The notes below the pieces were generated by a model, which saw only the letters and a list, made by a program, of their open reading frames with translations, ran no database searches and had not been told where the DNA came from. Below, piece after piece: positions 1 through 10,913 of a stretch of DNA of 51,813 bases; position 1 is the first letter of the stretch; each line of letters begins with the position of its first letter. Both the position numbers and the translations under genes were made by a program. This DNA comes from JBMNOI01 sp050942995 (GTDB lineage Bacteria > Chloroflexota > Anaerolineae > UBA1429). The stretch is taken from assembly GCA_050942995.1 (NCBI GenBank), contig JBMNOI010000005.1, forward strand, positions 1 through 51,813, written 5' to 3'.

Positions 1-275
1 ATCCCCAGATCTCCGCTTCGTGGCACTTGTAGCCAAAGGAGGTTGTTGCCTTTGCCCACCGTTTCCAGGCGCGAAAGAATCTCGTCATACTCGCGGGCAT
101 TGATCAGGCGCTCGAATTCGTCCTGACTCAATAACTCCTGCGCCTTGTGTACCGTTTCATGCTTGTAGGTGACCTCATCCTCGACAAATCGGGGGTTATC
201 AAAGCCTGCCCAGTCGGGATAGTAGATCCTTAACAGCGCGAGTAATTCCTGTGTGTGGCCGGGAGCGATGATCAT
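1..275 (-). CDS. Hypothetical protein, N-terminal part (runs off the left edge)
   Basis: An open frame of 91 codons begins at the ATG at 275 and continues out of the window. The start is supported by a GGAGG five bases upstream on the minus strand. The protein begins MIIAPGHTQELLALL and later reads YKHETVHKAQELLS and GKGNNLLWLQVPRSGDLG, a soluble acidic alpha-helical sequence with no signal peptide or membrane segment. I do not recognise the family. It is separated from the tRNA unit by that unit's terminator, so it is probably a separate transcript. The reading frame is convincing because of its ribosome binding site and protein-like composition; its function is unknown. Confidence 0.65.
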   Translation of the reverse strand, partial: MIIAPGHTQELLALLRIYYPDWAGFDNPRFVEDEVTYKHETVHKAQELLSQDEFERLINAREYDEILSRLETVGKGNNLLWLQVPRSGDLG

Positions 276-453
276 CAGTGCCTCCGTATCGTGCTCTTGG
301 ACGGGCTATGGAGATTGGGTTCGATCATGTTCGAGGCGAAATACCCGACATCAGCGCGTTGCAGCGCTGATGAGCAGGATCAAGAGGTATAGTACGCGAA
401 GAACAAAGGACGCGCAAGCCGGTATATCCCGGCTAGGGCGGCAGCGGGGCATG

Positions 454-492
454 AAAAAACCCCCGGCCCATCAGAGTCGATGGCGTCGGAGG
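454..492 (-). terminator. Intrinsic terminator of the tRNA-Asn unit
   Basis: Downstream of the tRNA on the minus strand, a GC-rich imperfect hairpin (CCTCCG pairing with CGGGGG, then CCATC with GATGG around a short internal loop) is followed directly by six T residues. This is the usual form of a factor-independent terminator. Confidence 0.65.
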
Positions 493-511
493 TTCCATTG
501 AGTATTACATC

Positions 512-586
512 TGGCTCCTCGGGCTGGACTCGAACCAACAACCAACCGGTTAACAGCCGGTCGCTCTACCATTGAGCTACCGAGGA
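512..586 (-). tRNA. tRNA-Asn (anticodon GTT)
   Basis: The minus strand folds as a complete cloverleaf. The 7-bp acceptor is TCCTCGG with CCGAGGA. The D stem is GCTC/GAGC. The anticodon stem is ACCGG/CCGGT around the loop CTGTTAA, giving anticodon GTT. The variable loop is TGGTT and the T arm is GTTGG-TTCGAGT-CCAGC. The discriminator base is G and the 3' CCA is encoded (512-514). The gene lies between its own promoter and a terminator. Confidence 0.97.
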
Positions 587-599
587 ATGAACGAGTCGA

Positions 600-628
600 A
601 TTATACATTGATTCCGCCGCGCCGTCAA
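600..628 (-). promoter_or_regulatory. Sigma-70-type promoter for tRNA-Asn
   Basis: On the minus strand, TTGACG (623-628) is followed after exactly 17 nt by TATAAT (600-605). Transcription should start about 7 nt before the mature tRNA 5' end at 586. It sits between the rpoD stop and the tRNA, so the tRNA need not depend on rpoD read-through. Confidence 0.85.
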
Positions 629-667
629 AATCGGAAAATAGGCCGTGTGACGCGCGCGGCGGGTCTG

Positions 668-1928
<1,261 letters not shown>

Positions 1929-1939
<11 letters not shown>

Positions 1940-3911
1940 GATTCGTCACCAGGCTTTCTCTGGCCTGCTTTCGCCCCACGAGGGTTGCGGCGTAGTAGCG
2001 TTGATCAACTTGCAGGTAGTCGCGTCGAAGGTGTTCGATGGTCTCGTTGAGCTCTCTTACTTGATCGTCCAAACCCTGCTCTTGAGCGTCTTGCTGCACA
2101 AAGCGTAACTCACGGATGAGCCGCGAAATGTGGCTCTTGCGCAAACGCATAGCCGATTTGTAGAGGTCTTCCCGCACCATGTCGGGAGAAAGCGGAGGGC
2201 CGGACTGCAATATGGTTAAAAGCGATTCTACACGAGGCCGCGATTCGGTGTCAAGTTGGGCCAGGAATTCGCTTTCAATATTCGGGTCGTCGACCGACAG
2301 AGCGTCGGTTGAGGCTCTGTCGATGTACGCCTCTAATGCGGTATAGATGAGTCGATGATAGGTATCGGTAAAGGTCTCGACGGAGAGGTCTATAGTCTCG
2401 CGCAACACCGCCAGATGCTCCGGGGCGTGCAACAGCAGCGCCAGACAGCGTGCCTCCAGCGCCTGTGCCGGATCGGGCCGGGCGTGCGATTCTTCTCGTG
2501 GAGACGGTGGCGTCGGCCGGGGACGCGGCGGCTCCCGATGAGCCGGCCGGTGAACAAGGCCGGCCGTGCCTCCACGGCGGCGTTCGACTTCGTCGGCAAG
2601 CTGTCGCTCGTCCACACGAATCCAACGGGCTAATCGCTGAATGTAGTGGGTGCGCTCGGCCAGGTTATCCATGGCTACAATGACGGGCACCAGTCGGTCC
2701 ATGGCCTGCCGCTTGCCCCGGGCGGTCGAGATATCGATCTCGTCCATCGCCAGGCCAAAGAAATAATCGGCCACGGGCAATGCCCCGGCCACCAGTTGAT
2801 CCCATCGATCACGGTCGGTCTGAATCAGTTCGTCGGGATCCAGCCCATCGGGCAGGACCATGATGCGAATCTCGGTATCCAGGCGAGATTCCCACCGGAT
2901 CAATCCCGTGGCGGTGGGCACCGGCACCGAGCGGCGCGGCAGGGCCTGCTGGGCCGTCTCGATGCCCCGCTCTACGGCGCGCATTCCGGCCGCATCGGGG
3001 TCCAGCGCCAGGATGAGCACGCCGGCCAGCCGCTTGAGCACATCCAGATGGGCCTCGGTGAGGGCCGTGCCCATGCAGGCGACCATGTTCCGAACGCCAT
3101 GCTGATACGGCACGACGACGTCCATATAACCCTCGACGATGATGGCCGTCTCGCTTTCGCGGATGGCGTCGCGGGCCAGGTCGATGCCGTACAGCACGCT
3201 GCTCTTATCGAACAACGGTGTTTGAGGCGAGTTCAGGTATTTCGGCTGATTTTCGTCGTCCAGGCTGCGCCCGCCAAAGCCGATGACGTGCCCCCGCACA
3301 TCCCGAATGGGGAACATGATCCGGCCGCGGAACCGATCGTATATATTTCCGCTCTCGTTCTCGCTGAGCAGTCCGGCAGTCAACAGATCGTCCCGGGCGA
3401 TCTTTTCCCGGGTCAGGGTCTCTTCCAGGGCATGCCAGGCGGGCAGGGCATATCCCAGTTGAAAGGCGGCCATGGTCTCGCGGGTGACGCCGCGCCGTTC
3501 GAGATAGCGTCGCGCGCCCTCTCCCTGGGGCGATTCCATCAACACGCGATGGTAGTAATCGGCCGCGGCGGCGTTTGCGGCGCGCAACCGTTCCAATTCA
3601 TTGCGTTGTTCGATCTCGACGTCGTCCAGCGGACGAAGATCTACGCCGGCGCGCTCGGCCAGGAAGCGGAGCGCCTCGGGGAAATCCATGTTCTCGCGGC
3701 GCATGACGAACGAAAAGATGTCACCGCCGGTAGAACAGGCGCCAAAGCAGTGCCAGCCCTGATTTTCGGGAAAGACGATGAACGAGGGCGTCTTTTCCGA
3801 ATGGAACGGGCACAACCCCTTATAGTTGCGACCCGCTTTTTGCAGGGGCACATAAGAGCCGATGAATTCGACAATATCGAGGCGTTGCTTGATCTCATCG
3901 ACGACGCTCAT
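1929..3911 (-). CDS. dnaG: DNA primase
   Basis: About 660 residues. It makes RNA primers at the replication fork. The N-terminal zinc-binding domain has Cys34-x2-His37 and Cys55-x3-Cys59; the last spacing is one residue longer than in the E. coli primase. The TOPRIM catalytic core shows EGYMD (Glu260) and DPDAAG (Asp304, Asp306). The C-terminal part (about 500-660) is helical, as in helicase-binding domains. I chose the ATG at 3911 because the protein then starts MSVVDEIKQRLDIVEFIG as in relatives. An in-frame ATG at 3923 is also possible, with a GGAG too close to it. The gene overlaps the 3' end of the upstream glycosidase gene by 17 nt (29 nt with the longer start) and the downstream rpoD by 11 nt, forming a three-gene operon. 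Confidence 0.97.
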
Positions 3912-6900
3912 GATGGCGCTCATTCTCCGCAGGCAATACGGCGGTCCATATCTGGCCGCTCTGCCCGGCGACGTACAACGTGGAATCGAGAGGATCGAAG
4001 GTCATGGTGCGGTTCCACGCCGATCGCGGCAGGCGGGTTAATTCCTGAACCGCCAGGGTTTCGGCGTCGAGGGTCAGATATCCTTCGGCCACTCCCAGGA
4101 TCACGGTGCCACGCTCGGAATCCACCGAAATGGCATCGGCGCCGACCAGGGGTTGTTCCAGATCGCCCCAACGGGTCACGGTGACAACCATTTGATCGGT
4201 GTCGATCCGCGATATGGCGCCATACCTTGGCGACAGCATATGGGCGACGTACAGAACGCCATGTTGGGCATCCAGCGCCATATCCAGGATATAGCCCAGG
4301 CCGCCCAGCGTCACCTCACCCACCGTCTCCAGGGTTTCGGTATCCACGGCCAGCACCTTCCCTTCCCCCAACTGGCCGATATAGAGCCGCGAACCATCGG
4401 AATCCAGCATCAGGGGGTGAGGGGCCACCGGATATTCGGACGCCAACATTATACCATAGCTGGCGGGATCTAGCATATACAGGTGGTTTTGTTCCACATC
4501 GGACAGATAGATACGATCTCGATCGGCGAAGACATCGGCCGGGCGTCCCAATCCGGACACGCGCTCGCGCAGCGACCCGTCGGCGTTCAACACATACAGT
4601 TCGCCCAGGTCGGGCAGGACGGCGTGGATGCTCCCTGATGCATCGTCCACCGCCAGTGCATGAATATCGGCGGGGAGTTCGCGCCGGAAGAACACCCGGC
4701 CGGTGACGGAATCGGCCACGGTGATCCATCCATCGGTGGCGGTGATCAACCGTCGGCGCGTCGAGTCCAGCGTCATCGCATGGACGGCCTCCTGCTCCGG
4801 CGAGCGACCGGGAAGCGCCGAGATGCCCACCGGGCGCTCGGGCAGATCGTCGCCCACGGCCGGCTCTACCTGTGGCTCGACGGGCTCATCGTTCTCCCCT
4901 GTTCCTTCATCAGGAGGTGGTGTCTCCGACGACCCGAAGGTTGCCCCGATCGAGTTTTTCGATGTGCCGGCCTTGAGGATGAGCGGCAGGCGCGCGCGGA
5001 CCTGAACGGCCTGTAACGAGGGCCCGCATGCGCGAATATCGACATCGTCCACATACATACCTGTGGAGCCTTCGGCCTCGTCCACATTCTTGACGCCCAG
5101 ATAGAGCCATAGCGTTTGTCCGGCGCGGCCGGTTATTTCATATTCATAATACGTCCATTTTGCGGCGTTGGATGCCGTTCGCAAGATCGTCTCCAGGTAA
5201 GCCTTGTCGGCGTCCATGAGCATAACGTTCTGCTGGCCGGCGGAGGTATCGCCTGAAAGCGGATAGTACCAGAATCCGATGCGCACTGATGTGGCGCCTG
5301 ACGGCACGGTGAATTGTTGCCACGCGCTGGAAAAGCTATGTCGGGGCGGGGCGTTTATGATGCCCACCTGCAGCGAACGCCGGCCCGAACGCACCATATT
5401 GGTGGTATAGCGCGCAGGATCCGCCGTATTGGGCATCTCCCACGCTTCGTCGGTCTCGAATCCGCCGTTGCGGACAATGGAATGACAGATGGGCGTGGGC
5501 GACGGCGTGGGAATCGGCGTCGGCGTGGACGGAGTGGGCGACAGTGTGGGTGTCGGCGTCGGACGCGCGGTGACCTGCACCGCCGCGACGTTGTTTGCCG
5601 AGGACGATCCCAGATTGCCCGATGTGACGTCGACGCGGCCGGTGAATTTGCCGGTCTTGTCCACGGCGATGGCCCGAAATCGGATCTGCACCCGGCTGCG
5701 TGTCAGCGAGGGCGCCTTGTCCAATCCTTTGACGGCGTCATACTGGGGGCGGGCGGCGCCGCTGGTGTGCAGCCAATCCCACACATACCAGACGCCATGC
5801 GGGTCGACCAGTTGGTAGGGACACACGCCCATCACCTCAGGCCACTGGCTCCAATAGTCGCGAAAGGCGCGCATGATATAGTCGGCGCGATTGTGGTCGT
5901 CGATGGCGGGCAGCGATGGAAAGTTGTGCTGCCCCAGGGCATAGCCGGTCTCGGTGATCAGGACGGGCACGCCTTTGCGGCCATGATTGGCCAATCGCTG
6001 TAGCTCCAAAAGATAGCTATCGATGGATACATCCGCGTGGCCGGTCGCGGTGCCGTCGTGTATGTTGAACTGAGGCGGTCGGTTCCCGGGGTAGGGATGC
6101 GCCGACCAGATATCGAACGCCTGCATGGCGCCCGGCACGGTGGCCATATTGTCGATAAAGGTCAGATGATTGTTGGCGCCCGAGCCGCCGGGTGCCAATC
6201 CACCGTTCAAGATATAGGTGTTGGGCCGGTTCAGCGCGCGAATGGCCTCGGCTGTCTGCACCAGGAATTGGGCGTACTCGACGGCGTTTGCCTGGCCGCT
6301 CCACTCCAGGTCCAGATTGGGCTCGTTCCATATCTCGACATAAAGCGGCCGGCCGTCACGCTGGGGCAGGCCGTTCACTATCCGGGCAAAGGCCTGGGCG
6401 ATCTGGGAATAGTTGCCGGGCGATGAAGCATAGGGTTTGAGCCAGTACTGGCCGCCATGCTGCCCCGCCAGCCGTACGACGGGGATCAGATCGCGATCGT
6501 AGCAGGCGTTGACAAAGTGCACCCAGCAGGCGTGTGGCCCCGATGTGCCGGTTGTGATCCCGTAGAATAGCTGTTTGACATAAGCGCCGGGGCCCATGGC
6601 CTCACGCACGCGGTCGAGCTGACCGTTGATGTAGCCGTTCTCGCAACGATCTTGCACAAAGGTGTGCATACCATAAAAGTTGCTGTTGCGCGCGCCCGTC
6701 AGCAACACATTAGACCAGGTTAGTTTATCTCCCGAGACGGTGGGGTTGGCCGTCGAGATGACGGTGCCGTTGAGGAGGATCTGCGCAGAGCCAGAGACGT
6801 AGCTAAAGCCGCTCGGCAATGTATAAGAGACACTGAGCCCTTGTGCGTTCAGGGTTGCTCCGTTCTGTACCTCGATCGTATAGGTGACCTGTTGACCTCC

Positions 6901-7053
6901 CTGCACCGAGGCAGGCGACGCTGACGCCGATACCAGCAGCACAGATTGTGCCCGAGCCGGGACAATCGGCATGATGGATGATGCCACAAGGGTCAAGAGG
7001 CAAAGCACGATGATCGAAATACGAAACAGAGTGTTGCGCACGGTGGCCTCCAT
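3895..7053 (-). CDS. Secreted multidomain glycoside hydrolase-like protein (DUF11-like, TIM-barrel GH, jelly-roll, beta-propeller)
   Basis: About 1052 residues from the ATG at 7053; a GTG at 7083 is possible and neither has a clear ribosome binding site. A signal peptide with a long hydrophobic core ends near PARA/QS (35/36). Residues 40-120 form the first half of a DUF11-like beta-sandwich. Residues 121-452 form a clan-A-type barrel with WNEPN (acid/base Glu244), SAHPY, and ITETG (nucleophile Glu368). Residues 453-496 (RVQIRFRAIAVDKTGKF, VTSGNLGSSSANN) look like the missing last strands of the DUF11 domain. A Pro/Thr linker (498-521), a carbohydrate-binding-like jelly roll (about 525-677), the motif LPLILK (689-694), an acidic linker and a YVTN/NHL-type beta-propeller (about 755-1050) follow. 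Expected outside the cell, acting on polysaccharide; the substrate cannot be read. Its end overlaps dnaG. Confidence 0.88.
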   Translation of the reverse strand: MEATVRNTLFRISIIVLCLLTLVASSIMPIVPARAQSVLLVSASASPASVQGGQQVTYTIEVQNGATLNAQGLSVSYTLPSGFSYVSGSAQILLNGTVISTANPTVSGDKLTWSNVLLTGARNSNFYGMHTFVQDRCENGYINGQLDRVREAMGPGAYVKQLFYGITTGTSGPHACWVHFVNACYDRDLIPVVRLAGQHGGQYWLKPYASSPGNYSQIAQAFARIVNGLPQRDGRPLYVEIWNEPNLDLEWSGQANAVEYAQFLVQTAEAIRALNRPNTYILNGGLAPGGSGANNHLTFIDNMATVPGAMQAFDIWSAHPYPGNRPPQFNIHDGTATGHADVSIDSYLLELQRLANHGRKGVPVLITETGYALGQHNFPSLPAIDDHNRADYIMRAFRDYWSQWPEVMGVCPYQLVDPHGVWYVWDWLHTSGAARPQYDAVKGLDKAPSLTRSRVQIRFRAIAVDKTGKFTGRVDVTSGNLGSSSANNVAAVQVTARPTPTPTLSPTPSTPTPIPTPSPTPICHSIVRNGGFETDEAWEMPNTADPARYTTNMVRSGRRSLQVGIINAPPRHSFSSAWQQFTVPSGATSVRIGFWYYPLSGDTSAGQQNVMLMDADKAYLETILRTASNAAKWTYYEYEITGRAGQTLWLYLGVKNVDEAEGSTGMYVDDVDIRACGPSLQAVQVRARLPLILKAGTSKNSIGATFGSSETPPPDEGTGENDEPVEPQVEPAVGDDLPERPVGISALPGRSPEQEAVHAMTLDSTRRRLITATDGWITVADSVTGRVFFRRELPADIHALAVDDASGSIHAVLPDLGELYVLNADGSLRERVSGLGRPADVFADRDRIYLSDVEQNHLYMLDPASYGIMLASEYPVAPHPLMLDSDGSRLYIGQLGEGKVLAVDTETLETVGEVTLGGLGYILDMALDAQHGVLYVAHMLSPRYGAISRIDTDQMVVTVTRWGDLEQPLVGADAISVDSERGTVILGVAEGYLTLDAETLAVQELTRLPRSAWNRTMTFDPLDSTLYVAGQSGQIWTAVLPAENERHHERRR

Positions 7054-7212
7054 GTTGGCTCTGACGCCTGATGGATATGCCACCCCATTTTACCCAACAA
7101 AAACAAGAGAATCGCCCTCCGGACATTAAGGATCCGTCATTATCCGACAAAGAAGGCATAAAAAGAGGGCTCGAAACGGCATGATGATTGTAGGGGAGAG
7201 GCGCTGGGGAAT

Positions 7213-7254
7213 AAAAAAAGCCCTGCGAGAGGCGTTCTGCACCTCTCGCAGGGC
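7213..7254 (-). terminator. Intrinsic terminator of ppdK
   Basis: On the minus strand a perfect 13-bp stem (7242-7254 with 7220-7232; arms GCCCTGCGAGAGG and its complement) is followed by seven T residues (7213-7219). It lies 31 nt past the ppdK stop and separates ppdK from the glycosidase-dnaG-rpoD operon. Confidence 0.95.
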
Positions 7255-7284
7255 GGTGTATCGGGCGTAACGGGACGCGGTCCC

Positions 7285-9951
<2,667 letters not shown>

Positions 9952-10010
9952 GATAACGAACCTCCTGTATATCAAGTATCAAGTTACCCTCATCTTGAAT
10001 GACCGCCGGT

Positions 10011-10039
10011 ATTATAGAGGCCCATGCCGATTTTGGCAA
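10011..10039 (-). promoter_or_regulatory. Sigma-70-type promoter for ppdK
   Basis: Minus strand: TTGCCA (10034-10039), 17-nt spacer, TATAAT (10011-10016). The predicted transcript starts near 10004, giving a leader of about 53 nt to the ppdK ATG. Confidence 0.85.
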
Positions 10040-10160
10040 TTCCACAGAAGCACAGCATAACCCAACAGAGGCGACGGGGCGCGTCACCATCTTAATGGAG
10101 ATGCATTATCGGAGGCTCGTCATCTGGCCTCCGGTCATCCTCTATTGCTCGGGGGTATGC

Positions 10161-10811
10161 TCAGGGGCACCCGTGCGACGCGTCGGCGGGCTCGGAACGC
10201 AACCGTTGTCCCAATCGGCGCTCGGTGCCGCGGCACAGCCGGCGGATGTTGGCGCGCAGCGCCCAGACGGCCATTAGACTGGTGCCCAGGCAAAGGATGA
10301 GGTGGCTCGGTGGCCACAGGCCTCGTACCACTCCAACCAGGCCGATGAGGGGGAGTGTGGCGGCCAGCGTCAACGAGCCCAGCGAGGTATAGCGCCAGGC
10401 GACGATCACCAGAACGGTCGGTATGACGGCGCCGATGACGGCCAGGGGTAATAGCGCGGTTGCCGCACCCAGAGTGGTCATCGTGCCCACGCCGCCTCTC
10501 AAGCCCAAAAAGAGCGACCAGTTGTGCCCCGCTACGGCGGCCAGGCCGGCTAGCGCCCATACGGCCGGAACGGTGGGGCAGAGCGTTCGGGCCAGCAGAA
10601 CGGCGCCGTAACCCTTGATAAAGTCGCCCAGTACCGTCAGCGCCGCCGGCACGGAGCCGGCCGTACGCAACACATTGGTGCCGCCGGTGTGCCCGCTGCC
10701 GACGGTTCGGATATCGACCCCTTTCGCCAGCCTGACGATGGAATAGCCTACGGGAAGAGAGCCCAGCGTATAGGCTGCGAGCAGGGCGAGGGCGATGTAC
10801 AGTGCGATCAT
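10161..10811 (-). CDS. PlsY-like glycerol-3-phosphate acyltransferase family membrane protein
   Basis: 216 residues with about five or six membrane segments. PlsY transfers an acyl group from acyl-phosphate to glycerol-3-phosphate in the inner membrane. The start at 10811 has GGAGG 8 nt upstream; the frame extends 20 codons further without support. Motif 1 is present as GSGHTGGTNVLRTAG (family form GSGN-GATN--R), motif 2 as DFIKGYGAVLLA, and AGHNWSLFLGLRGG matches the start of motif 3. The end of motif 3 is changed: the family's GGKGVAT reads GGVGTMT, so the Lys is missing. It may therefore be a divergent paralogue with altered activity, and a canonical plsY may exist elsewhere. It lies downstream of recD2 in the same direction, with a 102-nt gap. 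Confidence 0.8.
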   Translation of the reverse strand: MIALYIALALLAAYTLGSLPVGYSIVRLAKGVDIRTVGSGHTGGTNVLRTAGSVPAALTVLGDFIKGYGAVLLARTLCPTVPAVWALAGLAAVAGHNWSLFLGLRGGVGTMTTLGAATALLPLAVIGAVIPTVLVIVAWRYTSLGSLTLAATLPLIGLVGVVRGLWPPSHLILCLGTSLMAVWALRANIRRLCRGTERRLGQRLRSEPADASHGCP

Positions 10812-10879
10812 TAAGCAATCCTCCGGATAGTGCCAGAATGGGAACCTATTGTCACAACACCGAGATGGCACGTCGGTTA

Positions 10880-10908
10880 CCCTTTTGGGGAAAATGCGAT
10901 CAAAAGGG
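10880..10908. repeat. 8-bp inverted repeat between recD2 and the plsY-like gene
   Basis: CCCTTTTG and CAAAAGGG are perfect inverted arms separated by 13 nt, just past the recD2 stop. No T run follows on either strand, so it could be a transcript 3' stem-loop or an operator rather than a standard terminator. Confidence 0.45.
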
Positions 10909-10913
10909 GAGAT

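Noticed and set aside
2646..4184. A 512-codon open frame antisense to dnaG and the glycosidase gene
   Set aside because: It crosses a gene boundary on the other strand, shows no domain pattern, and is explained by codon bias of the real genes.
5491..5562. Possible tandem DNA repeat
   Set aside because: The repetition encodes the Pro/Thr-rich linker of the secreted glycosidase in frame; it is not an independent repeat locus or CRISPR.
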